The notes below the pieces were generated by a model. That model was given only the letters and a program-made list of their open reading frames with translations. It was not told the DNA's origin and made no database searches. Made by a program: the position numbers and the translations under genes. Below are positions 1 through 8,531 of a DNA stretch of 64,000 nucleotides, one piece after another. Position 1 is the first letter of the stretch, and each line of letters opens with the position of its first letter. This DNA comes from Puia dinghuensis (GTDB taxonomy: Bacteria > Bacteroidota > Bacteroidia > Chitinophagales > Chitinophagaceae). Where the stretch lies: the NCBI RefSeq assembly GCF_014642875.1, contig NZ_BMJC01000003.1, forward strand, positions 558,001-622,000, read 5' to 3'.

Positions 1-2
1 AG

Positions 3-1379
3 ATTTACGGCTCCTTTGCAGAGATTGGCGCCGGACAGGATGTTGCCGCCTATTTCTTCAAGGCGGGGGCTTCTTCGGGCACCATCGCCAAAACAATGTC
101 AGCCTACGACATGACCTTTTCCGACGCCATCTATGGCGCATCGAAAGGCCGGCGCTATGTAAGCGAAGCCCGGCTGATGGCGATGCAGGATAAGGAATAT
201 GGGCTATTGATCGAGCGGCTTGCCGAATCACGCGGCGAGAGGACTACTTTTTTCTCTTTTGCCGATACGATGACGGCACTGAATTACCACAAGACGAATG
301 AGGGACATGGCTGGATGGGCGTCCGCTTCCAGCTGAAGCCAAACGGGGAATACAACGACGTGGTGATCCATGTGAAATTGCTGGATAACGACAATGTTCT
401 GCAGCAGGCCACGGTGGGTGTCCTCGGCGTAAATCTCCTTTATGCCTGTTTTTACTATTACACCCACCCCGATATTTTCCTTCAGTCGCTGATGGACAAT
501 CTCACCAAGGATGCCCTGCAGATAGACATGATCCGATTTGAAGGGCCTGATTTTACCAACGTGGACAACCGGCTGATGAGTCTGCACCTGGTGAAGTACG
601 GTTTTTCGGATGCGGCCTTGTTCGGTCCGGATGGGAAGAACATGCAGCCTTCCGAGGTGTTGCATAAGAAGCATGCCGTGGTGATCCGCGGACGGTTCAG
701 GCCGGTGATCAATGTCCATATCGACATGCTAAACAACGGTGTCAGGCAATTTTTGCAGGAGCCGGATGTAGATAAGGATAATGTCGTGGTCGTGACGGAG
801 CTGACCCTCCAGGCGCTGAAGGAAAGAGATGCGGACCCGACTGCGGACATAGATGAAAAAGATTTTCTCGATAGGGTGGATATCCTATGTGCGTTGGGGC
901 AGACGGTGCTGATCTCCGATTTCCACGAGTATTATAAATTAGTGGCCTATCTGTCGAAGATCACCAGGCTCAAAATGGGGGTGGTGCTGGGCTTTCCCAA
1001 CCTGGAATATATCTTCTCCGAGGAACATTACAAAGATCTGCCGGGGGGTATCCTCGAATCGTTTGCCGCGCTGTTCAGCCGGAATGTTAAGCTGTTCGTC
1101 TACCCTACCCTGCGCAATGGGATTATTTACAACTGCCTGCGATTTAACCCGCCGACTCACCTTGTAGACCTGTACCGATACCTCATCGCCAATAATAAGA
1201 TCGAGGATATCCGGCATTACCAGGAGAGTAATCTCCAGGTACAGACGGACAGGGTTCTGCATATGATCAAGCATGGGGAGGAAGGATGGGAACAATATGT
1301 GCCGTCCGAAGTGGCAGCGATGATCAAAGCACGCTGTCTGTTTGGGTATGTATGTGAGCCCAGGCCGGCCAATCAGTAG
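3..1379 (+). CDS. Conserved protein of unknown function, 5' end outside window
   Basis: The reading frame is open from base 3, so the gene starts upstream of the window; the ATG at 96 is internal. The visible 458 residues begin IYGSFAEIGAGQDVA and continue with GTIAKTMSAYDMTFSDAIYG. I remember this N-terminal pattern from a widely conserved soluble bacterial protein of about 480 residues whose database names disagree, so I assign no reaction. There is no signal peptide or membrane segment in the visible part. The sequence is evenly charged and looks cytosolic. A strong terminator follows 35 bases after the stop, so this is the last gene of its transcript. I am confident that it is a real gene and not confident of any function. 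Confidence 0.85.
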   Translation: MYGSFAEIGAGQDVAAYFFKAGASSGTIAKTMSAYDMTFSDAIYGASKGRRYVSEARLMAMQDKEYGLLIERLAESRGERTTFFSFADTMTALNYHKTNEGHGWMGVRFQLKPNGEYNDVVIHVKLLDNDNVLQQATVGVLGVNLLYACFYYYTHPDIFLQSLMDNLTKDALQIDMIRFEGPDFTNVDNRLMSLHLVKYGFSDAALFGPDGKNMQPSEVLHKKHAVVIRGRFRPVINVHIDMLNNGVRQFLQEPDVDKDNVVVVTELTLQALKERDADPTADIDEKDFLDRVDILCALGQTVLISDFHEYYKLVAYLSKITRLKMGVVLGFPNLEYIFSEEHYKDLPGGILESFAALFSRNVKLFVYPTLRNGIIYNCLRFNPPTHLVDLYRYLIANNKIEDIRHYQESNLQVQTDRVLHMIKHGEEGWEQYVPSEVAAMIKARCLFGYVCEPRPANQ

Positions 1380-1413
1380 TTTTTCTATTCCTTTATTAAG
1401 AGTTTATGACAAG

Positions 1414-1442
1414 AAGCGCCTAAAGACCGGGCGCTTTTTTTC
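1414..1442 (+). terminator. Rho-independent terminator
   Basis: A perfect 7-bp stem, AAGCGCC with GGCGCTT, around a 9-base loop runs straight into a tract of eight T on the plus strand. It lies 35 bases after the stop of the conserved gene. Confidence 0.85.
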
Positions 1443-1537
1443 CACATGGCGAGAACAATAATGTTTAGCAATTGGGAAATCGTGTTTTATTGACCAATTT
1501 TGGTTTGATATCTTTTTGTTAAACCAAATCCATTCTT

Positions 1538-1615
1538 ATGAAAACTGAACATGTTGCTGCATTTCTTGTTGGCGCATTGATCCTGGGCATTATCTTAACA
1601 ACCTGTATCAAGTAA
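1538..1615 (+). CDS. Possible 25-residue hydrophobic peptide
   Basis: An ATG opens 25 codons: a charged start (MKTEH), then a hydrophobic stretch (VAAFLVGALILGIILTT) ending CIK. This is a single membrane-spanning helix or a very short lipoprotein-like leader. Upstream there is a TATCTTTT element at about 1508, with A-rich sequence before the ATG, which is how starts look in this genome. It stands alone between a terminator and a methyltransferase gene. Nothing but composition and position supports it, so it may be chance. Confidence 0.35.
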   Translation: MKTEHVAAFLVGALILGIILTTCIK

Positions 1616-1710
1616 GGGCTGTATTTGCGAACAGTGGCTGTATCAAAAACGTACGATGACGCACTGCGTAGTGAGTGAGGATGAAAGTTTGTAAATTGCG
1701 GTGCGGCACT

Positions 1711-2394
1711 ATGAAAAATTCCCGGTTATTATCCAAAAGTATAGCAGGGATGCTATTCCTGCTTCTCGCCATGGCGCTGGCGATGTTCTTACCCTATGGC
1801 AGTCTTCATTACAGGTTAGCCTGGTTGTACTTAATTGTGTTTTTTGTCCCCGTCCTTTTTATTACCGCCTATTTATTTTTATTCGACAAGCACCTGCTGG
1901 AAAGCAGACTCGCTGTCGGACCCGTTGCGGAGCCAACCGTAACCCAAAAGCTGATCCAATCAGCAGCAGGTGTGGCATTTATTGGGGTTTATATTCTATC
2001 GGCATTGGACTATAGATACAAATGGTCAGACGTTCCGCTATACTTGTCCTATGTCGGAGACGCGTTTTGCGTACTGGCCTTCGTTTTTTTGTTCTACGTT
2101 TTTAAAGCGAACACCTTTCTCAGTGCAACGATCGAAGTACAAGAAGAACAGCAAGTGATCTCTACAGGACTGTACGGTGTTGTCCGCCATCCGATGTACA
2201 CCGGGGCGCTTGTGTTGCTATTTTTTACGCCGCTTGCACTCGGGTCTTTTTGGGGGCTGGTTGCGGTTATGGTTTTAGCCGCAGTAATTATTTTCAGAGC
2301 CATTGACGAAGAGCGCGAATTGAAAGCGAAATTGACAGGGTACGAGGAGTATTGTAATAAAGTTAGATTTCGGCTTATTCCGTTCATCTTTTAA
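1711..2394 (+). CDS. Isoprenylcysteine carboxyl methyltransferase-family membrane protein
   Basis: A 227-residue integral membrane protein of the ICMT/PEMT-like family, which uses S-adenosylmethionine to methylate lipid or isoprenyl substrates. About five hydrophobic segments are visible. The C-terminal third has the family signature: GLYGVVRHPMYTG (SAM-binding RHP motif) and later EERELKAKLTGYEEY, the acidic E-E before a GYxxY end. I chose the ATG at 1711 because it gives a short basic leader before the first helix; an in-frame ATG at 1675 would add only a hydrophilic extension. The stop overlaps the stop of the convergent oxidoreductase by 4 bases. In bacteria the real substrate of such proteins is usually unknown. 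Confidence 0.8.
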   Translation: MKNSRLLSKSIAGMLFLLLAMALAMFLPYGSLHYRLAWLYLIVFFVPVLFITAYLFLFDKHLLESRLAVGPVAEPTVTQKLIQSAAGVAFIGVYILSALDYRYKWSDVPLYLSYVGDAFCVLAFVFLFYVFKANTFLSATIEVQEEQQVISTGLYGVVRHPMYTGALVLLFFTPLALGSFWGLVAVMVLAAVIIFRAIDEERELKAKLTGYEEYCNKVRFRLIPFIF

Positions 2395-3353
2395 GGAAGT
2401 ACGACCAGTTTTCCTCTGGTCTTGCCCGTAGCCATACTCGTATGGGCTGCCCCCATCTGCTCAAGGGGAAATGTTTCCGAGATATATGAACGAAGGGCGC
2501 CTGAATCAAGCAATTTTGCAATGGCCGCCATATCCTCGCCACTGGATTTGACTCCTAAACGATGGGTAAATACTTTTTTCTCTCTGGCCTTCCTGGCGAT
2601 CGGGATATTCTTGTCGAAAGAGTGGACCAGGCTCACCAGGGCGCCACCGGGTTTCAGCGCATCGATCGATCGCGCCAGGTTTGCCGGGTCAGAGACGGAA
2701 TCCACGACGATGTCCGCGTCTTTTATTACTTCTTCGAAGCGTTGTGCGCTGTAGTCGAGATGTTCGTCTGCACCCAGGCCAAGGATGAATGCTTTATTGG
2801 CCGCAGAGGAAGTGCCAATGACATAGGCGCCGAAAGCCTTTGCGATCTGCACTGCGTAGTGACCAACGCCCCCGGCTGCGGCATGGATCAACACCTTGTC
2901 GCCTTTTTTTACATCCGCATAGTTGACAAGGGCCTGCCAGGCCGTGAGCGCAGCCAGGGTGGCTCCCGCGGCTTCTTCATGGGAAATGCCGGCTGGTTTA
3001 AGGGCAAGATGAGACTCGGGGGCTGCGACATATTCCGCGTATGCCTTACCATGGCCTTCGAAGTTGACCAGCCCGAATACATCATCCCCTTTTTTAAAGC
3101 GGGTCACCGATCTTCCGGTGTCTGTGACGGTGCCTGCGATATCCCATCCCAGGATGACGGGCTGTTCTTCTGGCTGCAGATGCAAAACAGTGAGCTTTAA
3201 GAGGCCGCTCTCCCGGACATAGCCGTCGACGGGATTGATGCTGATGGCCCTGACTTGTACCAGCACTTCATGATCCCCGGGGATGGGGGTGCGAATATCC
3301 TGCACAACAAGATTTTCCACACCGCCCGGTTTTGACAATACAATAGCTTTCAT
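2391..3353 (-). CDS. NADP-dependent MDR-family oxidoreductase (quinone reductase-like)
   Basis: A 320-residue member of the medium-chain dehydrogenase/reductase superfamily, the zinc-free quinone oxidoreductase branch. It would reduce quinones or activated alkenes with NADPH in the cytosol. The N-terminal GroES-like domain contains GWDIAGTV and FKKGDDVFG. The Rossmann domain carries the nucleotide motif AAAGGVGHYAVQIAK at about residues 158-172. The zinc-ligand cysteines of true alcohol dehydrogenases are absent. It ends LVVLP, as usual in this group. It is transcribed alone, divergently from purU, with about 107 bases between the two starts. The exact substrate cannot be read from the sequence. 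Confidence 0.88.
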   Translation of the reverse strand: MKAIVLSKPGGVENLVVQDIRTPIPGDHEVLVQVRAISINPVDGYVRESGLLKLTVLHLQPEEQPVILGWDIAGTVTDTGRSVTRFKKGDDVFGLVNFEGHGKAYAEYVAAPESHLALKPAGISHEEAAGATLAALTAWQALVNYADVKKGDKVLIHAAAGGVGHYAVQIAKAFGAYVIGTSSAANKAFILGLGADEHLDYSAQRFEEVIKDADIVVDSVSDPANLARSIDALKPGGALVSLVHSFDKNIPIARKAREKKVFTHRLGVKSSGEDMAAIAKLLDSGALRSYISETFPLEQMGAAHTSMATGKTRGKLVVLP

Positions 3354-3460
3354 CGGAATAAAATTTAACGCTAGCCATTAAGTTAGCTATTTTTTGGGCT
3401 CAGAAATCCGAACCGGTTTCTTATATTCGAGGAAGACCATAAAATTGCACCATTTAGCAT

Positions 3461-4288
3461 ATGATTGCTGTCATTCAGTGTAAGGACCAGGTAGGGTTGG
3501 TTGCAACGATATCAAATGTACTTGCGGCGGAGCAACTCAATATTACCTCCCTGCGTGAGCATGTCGACCCCATAGAGAACCGGTTTTTCATCCGGATAGA
3601 AGTGGATAAAGAGGTTCCGAAGGCCATGCTGGAAGCTAAGTTGCGCTCCCTCCTTCCCCCTGAGGCCATAGTTGCAGTTAACCCACGCACGGAGAAGAAG
3701 ATCATAGTACTGGTGACAAGAGAGTACCATTGTCTCTCGGATATCCTGGTGCGCCATCATTTTAAAACACTTGGCGCGTCCGTTCAGCATGTTATTGGAA
3801 ATTATCCCATGCTGGAAGATATCTGCCAGCGGTTTGAGGTACCGTTCTCCCATATCTCTCACCAGGATCTGCCAAAAGAGGTATTTGAACAAAAGATCAT
3901 GGATGTCCTGCTCAACCATCAGCCCGACTATATCGTGTTGGCTAAATTCATGCGCATCCTTTCTCCTTCCTTTGTGACCGCCTTTTCTTCCCATATCATT
4001 AATATCCACCACTCATTCCTACCCGCCTTTGCAGGCGCCAACCCCTATCGCCAGGCATTCGAACGCGGCGTCAAGCTCATCGGCGCTACCGCACATTTTG
4101 TCACCGATCAGTTGGACGAAGGCCCCATCATCGCACAACAGATCATCCCCGTTACCCATTCGTTTACAGCAGCAGATATGGTGAAGGCGGGTAAAGAGAT
4201 CGAGACTTCCGTCCTGGCCAGGGCCCTCCGGCTGGTGTTTGATGATCGTGTGCTGGTATATAAGAATAAAACGGTGGTTTTTGAATAG
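3461..4288 (+). CDS. purU: Formyltetrahydrofolate deformylase PurU
   Basis: This enzyme hydrolyses 10-formyl-THF to THF and formate, balancing one-carbon pools and feeding formate to purine synthesis. An N-terminal ACT domain (about residues 1-75, starting IAVIQCKDQVGLVATISN) precedes a formyltransferase-fold domain. The catalytic triad of the PurN/PurU family is present: Asn181 and His183 in NIHHSFLPAF, and Asp219 in DQLDEGPI. The length of 275 matches the family. The GH78 gene starts 18 bases downstream, but a functional link with it is unlikely. Identification is firm. Confidence 0.95.
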   Translation: MIAVIQCKDQVGLVATISNVLAAEQLNITSLREHVDPIENRFFIRIEVDKEVPKAMLEAKLRSLLPPEAIVAVNPRTEKKIIVLVTREYHCLSDILVRHHFKTLGASVQHVIGNYPMLEDICQRFEVPFSHISHQDLPKEVFEQKIMDVLLNHQPDYIVLAKFMRILSPSFVTAFSSHIINIHHSFLPAFAGANPYRQAFERGVKLIGATAHFVTDQLDEGPIIAQQIIPVTHSFTAADMVKAGKEIETSVLARALRLVFDDRVLVYKNKTVVFE

Positions 4289-4306
4289 TAGTGTAATTTA
4301 GGTACC

Positions 4307-6607
4307 ATGTCAATTCCTTTGAAAGTTTTATCTGCCTTTTTACTGTTTGCGTTTTCCTGGTTATCCTCCTACACACAGGAAAAATCCGCCCCTTTCTCAC
4401 TAAGAGTTGATCTTTTACGAGATCCTGAGCGGGTGTATGATCATGGTTCAAGAACCGATCTGTCCCTGGAACAAGCACTCCTATCTGGTGAAAGATGGGA
4501 ATTCTGTCGTGTGAATAGTCGCTTTCCAACGTTTTCATGGGATGTTTCAGCGTCCTGTCAATCTGCTTATCAGATCGAGGTGGCAAGCCGTACAGCGTTA
4601 CTGCTGAGTGATTCACCAGATATATGGAACTCCGGACGCCAAAAAAGCAGCAGCAGTATTGGCGTTTTATATAAGGGCTCTGCATTGCAGCCCTCTACGA
4701 TCTACTACTGGAAGGTTCGGACCTGGGGCAGCGGTGGTAAAGCCAGCCGTTATTCCGCCATCCAGGCATTTTGCACCGGAAAGCAATTGGAAGATTTTAG
4801 CCTGCCTTCTTTTGTATTGGTCAAAACACTTCAACAACCGGAGAAGACCGATCGGCTTGATGCCTGCAATGTCTTATATGACTTTGGTAAGGACGGTTTC
4901 AGTCAGCCAAGGTTGTCCGTTAATTCCCGGAACGCTAGTGATACGCTTGTTATTCACCTGGGCGAAGCGCTTACACCTGATGGACATGTTAATAGAGCTC
5001 CGCCTGGTTCGGTCCGGTATAGAGTGATCAGCATTCCGCTCCAACAGGGGCAGCACTCCTACGAACCGGCGATTCAACCCGATAAGAGAAATACGGCAAA
5101 GAGTGCTGTATTGATGCCCGCAGACATTGGCGAGGTGCTTCCCTTCCGATACGCCGAGGTCGCCAGCGTGTCGGGAAGGTATACGATCGACAGTGTTTCA
5201 CGCTATCTGGTCGCCAGTGATTTTGATGATGGATCAACCACTTTTACGAGTTCGGATACGGGTTTAAACAAGATCTGGAACCTGTGCAAGTATACGATAA
5301 AAGCTACTTCGTTTTCGGGGTATTATGTAGATGGCGATCGCGAACGCATTCCTTATGAAGCAGACGCATTGATTACTCAGCTTTCTCATTATGCTTCTGA
5401 TGCCGGGTTTTTGATGGCTGAGAGAACGCTTGATTATCTCATATACCATCCTACATGGCCTACCGAATGGTCTTTACAGAATATCCTCATTGCATGGAAC
5501 GACTACCTTTATTCAGGAGACCTGAGGCTGGTAAGAAAGCTATATCCTCAGCTGAAGCATAAATTACTGGGAAGTCTGGCGAGGCCAGATGGGCTCATCA
5601 GTACGCTTACAGGTAAACAGACACCGGAATTTTTGAAGTCTATCCATTTTACGCCCTTTTATTCCAGTACGCAGCTAAAAGATATTGTAGACTGGCCTCC
5701 TCCCAATTTCAATGGACCGAGATCGGGAATGGGAGAAACAGATGGCTTCGTTTTTACGGATTATAATGCGGTTGTCAATGCCTGGTATTATGCCGGGTTG
5801 GAAGTGATGGGAAAGTTGGCGATGGCACTGGGTAACCTCCCCAATGCCAACTACTACAGCCATGAAGCAGTCCGGGTACGGAGTGCATTCCAGCGTACAT
5901 TTTTCGATGCCCGGACAAACCTGGTATTGGATGGAGAAGGCGCCGGGCATAGTTCGTTACATGCCAACTTCTTTGCACTTGTGTTCGGGTTGGTGCCGAA
6001 GGAAAAAATGGCTCCGGTGTTATCTTTTATACATTCCCGCGGTATGGCCTGCAGTGTTTATGGCGCTCAGTTCCTGTTGGACGGACTTGCAAGAGTCAAC
6101 GATTCGGATTATGCGCTAAAGCTATTGACCTCCACAGAGAAAAGAAGCTGGTTCAACATGATTCGCGAAGGCGCGTCCATGACGATGGAAGCATGGGGGC
6201 AGCAATACAAGCCTAACCAGGATTGGTGTCATGCCTGGGGTACAGCTCCGGCAAACTATATTGTCAGACACTTTGCGGGTATCGAACCATTAACGCCGGG
6301 CTTTGGAGAAGTGCAGATCAAACCACACCCGGGTTTAGTTGAACATGCAACGCTGAAATATCGAACAATACGGGGAGATGTCGAGGAGTGGTTTGAAAAC
6401 AAACGAGACAGTTTCTGCCTTCAGCTTATTTTGCCCGGTAATACCGTGGGTCGGGTATACCTTCCTTTTGGTTCGGAGAAAACGATAATAAAGATGGATG
6501 GGCATGTTGTCAAAGCGGATTGTAAGGAAGGTTACTGTCAGCTACGCGGCGTGAGTGCCGGAAGACATTATTTTGAAGTTTATAAGGCCCCGGCCTACGG
6601 CCGGTGA
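4307..6607 (+). CDS. Secreted alpha-L-rhamnosidase, GH78
   Basis: A 766-residue glycosidase that would release terminal alpha-L-rhamnose from plant or bacterial glycans. A signal peptide (about residues 1-24) is followed by an N-terminal beta-sandwich containing TIYYWKVRTW. A second beta domain and the (alpha/alpha)6 barrel come next. The barrel has DGDRERIPYEAD at 342-353, which contains the family's catalytic acid region. Further on are the MTMEAW segment, with the second conserved glutamate, and HAWGTAPANYI. A C-terminal beta-sandwich ends the protein. No SusC/SusD pair is nearby, so it is not part of a visible polysaccharide-utilisation locus. It lies 18 bases after purU and may have its own promoter (a TAATTTAG sequence lies 13 bases before the ATG). 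Confidence 0.88.
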   Translation: MSIPLKVLSAFLLFAFSWLSSYTQEKSAPFSLRVDLLRDPERVYDHGSRTDLSLEQALLSGERWEFCRVNSRFPTFSWDVSASCQSAYQIEVASRTALLLSDSPDIWNSGRQKSSSSIGVLYKGSALQPSTIYYWKVRTWGSGGKASRYSAIQAFCTGKQLEDFSLPSFVLVKTLQQPEKTDRLDACNVLYDFGKDGFSQPRLSVNSRNASDTLVIHLGEALTPDGHVNRAPPGSVRYRVISIPLQQGQHSYEPAIQPDKRNTAKSAVLMPADIGEVLPFRYAEVASVSGRYTIDSVSRYLVASDFDDGSTTFTSSDTGLNKIWNLCKYTIKATSFSGYYVDGDRERIPYEADALITQLSHYASDAGFLMAERTLDYLIYHPTWPTEWSLQNILIAWNDYLYSGDLRLVRKLYPQLKHKLLGSLARPDGLISTLTGKQTPEFLKSIHFTPFYSSTQLKDIVDWPPPNFNGPRSGMGETDGFVFTDYNAVVNAWYYAGLEVMGKLAMALGNLPNANYYSHEAVRVRSAFQRTFFDARTNLVLDGEGAGHSSLHANFFALVFGLVPKEKMAPVLSFIHSRGMACSVYGAQFLLDGLARVNDSDYALKLLTSTEKRSWFNMIREGASMTMEAWGQQYKPNQDWCHAWGTAPANYIVRHFAGIEPLTPGFGEVQIKPHPGLVEHATLKYRTIRGDVEEWFENKRDSFCLQLILPGNTVGRVYLPFGSEKTIIKMDGHVVKADCKEGYCQLRGVSAGRHYFEVYKAPAYGR

Positions 6608-6698
6608 GCCATCCAGACAAGTAAATTGAGCCATATAGGAAATCAGCCGTGGGGCACGATCGCCGATCTTTGTGTTGGTAATCCAAAAAATAACAGCA

Positions 6699-7670
6699 AT
6701 GGCAACAATAACAAAGATAGCACTCGGCAAAAATGGTCCACTCGTGTCTAAGCTCGGATTAGGATGTATGCGCATGTCATCCGCCTGGAGCTCTCCGGTA
6801 AAAGATGAAGATGAAAGTATTGCGACCATCCGGATGGCATTGGACAGCGGCATTGATTTCCTCAACACCGGGGACTTTTACGGCTACGGCCACAATGAAC
6901 TGCTTGTAGGCAAAGCCATCAAAGGCAGAAGGGACGATGCCTTCCTAAGTGTCAAGTTTGGCGGGATCATCTACGGCGGTCAATTCCGCGGATTGGACCT
7001 GCGTCCCCTATCCATTAAGAACTTCATCAACTATTCATTGGTGCGTTTGGGCGTAGAGACCATTGATCTTTATCAGCCATGCAGATTGGATAATGCCGTT
7101 CCGGTGGAAGACGTGATAGGAACTGTCGCCGACCTGATCAAAGAAGGAAAGGTGCGTTATCTTGGGGTGTCTGAAATAAACGCAGCACAACTGCGCAAGG
7201 CCCATAGCATATATCCTGTAACAGCATTGGAAATAGGCTATTCGTTGGCCGACCGGGAGATAGAACGGGAGCTCCTCCCCACGGCAAAAGAACTGGGAAT
7301 TGCAGTGGTAGCATTTGCCAATACGGCCGAAGGACTGCTCACCGGTGAGTTGAAAGCGCCTGTACCTGCCAATGACTACCGCAACCATTTCACGCGATTT
7401 CAGGGAGAAAATCTGATAAAGAACCTGGAGAAAGTTGAAGCATTAAGGACAATGGCACAGGAAAAAGGATACACCCCGGCACAATTGGCGATCGCCTGGG
7501 TAAATGCACAAGGCGATGATATCATGCCATTGGTGAGTATGAGCCGGAGGTCACGGTTGCCGGAAAATATGCGAGCGATGGGGATCACTTTCACTGCGGA
7601 AGAGATGAATACCCTGAATACCCATTTTGCGCAAGGTGCGATAGCCGGTGGCACGTACCTGCAGCGGTAG
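6699..7670 (+). CDS. Aldo/keto reductase, atypical catalytic tetrad
   Basis: A 323-residue NADPH-dependent aldo/keto reductase of the general stress/yeast-AKR type. The TIM-barrel landmarks are LGLGCMRMSS near the N-terminus, the Asp-Tyr pair in FLNTGDFYGYG, a barrel Lys in LSVKFGG, and KVRYLGVSEI. The tetrad histidine, normally in a LYYQHR-like segment, is replaced: the protein reads LYQPCRLD, placing Cys at or next to that position. I chose the ATG at 6699, preceded by A-rich sequence and a GATCTTTG -7-like element, over a GTG at 6672. The AraC gene starts 45 bases downstream and may regulate it. The protein is real; activity or substrate may differ because of the missing His. Confidence 0.85.
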   Translation: MATITKIALGKNGPLVSKLGLGCMRMSSAWSSPVKDEDESIATIRMALDSGIDFLNTGDFYGYGHNELLVGKAIKGRRDDAFLSVKFGGIIYGGQFRGLDLRPLSIKNFINYSLVRLGVETIDLYQPCRLDNAVPVEDVIGTVADLIKEGKVRYLGVSEINAAQLRKAHSIYPVTALEIGYSLADREIERELLPTAKELGIAVVAFANTAEGLLTGELKAPVPANDYRNHFTRFQGENLIKNLEKVEALRTMAQEKGYTPAQLAIAWVNAQGDDIMPLVSMSRRSRLPENMRAMGITFTAEEMNTLNTHFAQGAIAGGTYLQR

Positions 7671-7703
7671 ATAATCCGGTCCCGGCTAAAACCCGAATTT
7701 ATA

Positions 7704-7711
7704 TACCTTTG
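7704..7711 (+). promoter_or_regulatory. -7 promoter element, leaderless arrangement
   Basis: TACCTTTG matches the Bacteroidota -7 consensus TAnnTTTG exactly. Only four bases separate it from the GTG that starts the AraC gene, so transcription should begin at or within about a base of the start codon. Confidence 0.6.
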
Positions 7712-7715
7712 CGTA

Positions 7716-8528
7716 GTGACAAATCCAACCGAAGTAGTCCCGGGAATCATCTTTTACTCTTTCCTTTCGTCAATGCATAAGGAGAAAGCATGCTTTCTTC
7801 GGCATAGTATCCTGGTATTGCAGGTTTCGGGGCAATTTACGCTGGAAACTTCCTGCCAAAAGGTCTCGATGAGACGGGGCGAGATGTTGCTGATACGTAA
7901 AAATCAGCTGGGGCAAATTACCAAAACACCTCTTCCCAATGAGGACTATCAAACCATTGTCATTTGCCTGCAAGAAGAACTGCTCAGGAAGATCGCCTTG
8001 GAGGAGCAAATAGATCTACCACAAAAATACACCGGTCAACCCAACATTCTTATTCCCGGAAACGATTTTCTACATGGCTATTTCCAATCCGTGATACCCT
8101 ATGTCCGCAATCCCGAAGAAAAGATAACGACTGCCTTGGGCATCCTAAAAGTGAAAGAAGGGGTGAAATTATTGCTGCATGCCATGCCCGGGCTTAAGGA
8201 ATTTTTATTCGACTTTTCCGAACCCTTTAAGATCGATCTGGAAAAATTCATGCTCGGCAATTTTCATTTCAACGTTCCTGTTGAAAAATTTGCACAACTC
8301 ACGGGGAGAAGCCTTGCTGGGTTTAAGCGTGACTTCCAAAAAACATTCGGCACATCACCCCGGCAGTGGCTACAGGAAAAACGGCTGACGGAGGCCCGCC
8401 ATCTTATAGAAAAAAAGAACAAGAAACCATCTGCCATCTACCTCGACTTAGGATTTGAAAGCCTCTCTCATTTCTCGCATTCTTTTAAGAAAAAGTTCGG
8501 CAAGGCGCCCACCGAATGGTTGTCATAG
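7716..8528 (+). CDS. AraC-family transcriptional regulator
   Basis: A 270-residue regulator: an N-terminal cupin-like sensor domain (about residues 10-110) and a C-terminal double helix-turn-helix (about 175-270). The HTH includes FKRDFQKTFGTSPRQWLQEKR and ends FSHSFKKKFGKAPTEWL, typical of AraC. The GTG at 7716 is preferred over the ATG at 7773. It sits four bases after a perfect -7 element, and starting at 7773 would cut into the sensor strand beginning IIFYSFLSS. Its nearest neighbour is the aldo/keto reductase upstream, a plausible target. The ligand is unknown. Confidence 0.88.
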   Translation: MTNPTEVVPGIIFYSFLSSMHKEKACFLRHSILVLQVSGQFTLETSCQKVSMRRGEMLLIRKNQLGQITKTPLPNEDYQTIVICLQEELLRKIALEEQIDLPQKYTGQPNILIPGNDFLHGYFQSVIPYVRNPEEKITTALGILKVKEGVKLLLHAMPGLKEFLFDFSEPFKIDLEKFMLGNFHFNVPVEKFAQLTGRSLAGFKRDFQKTFGTSPRQWLQEKRLTEARHLIEKKNKKPSAIYLDLGFESLSHFSHSFKKKFGKAPTEWLS

Positions 8529-8531
8529 GGT

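Noticed and set aside
7651-7668. TGGCACG string as a sigma-54 promoter for the AraC gene
   Set aside because: It lies inside the aldo/keto reductase coding sequence, the -12 part is out of register, and a perfect TAnnTTTG element is next to the AraC start.
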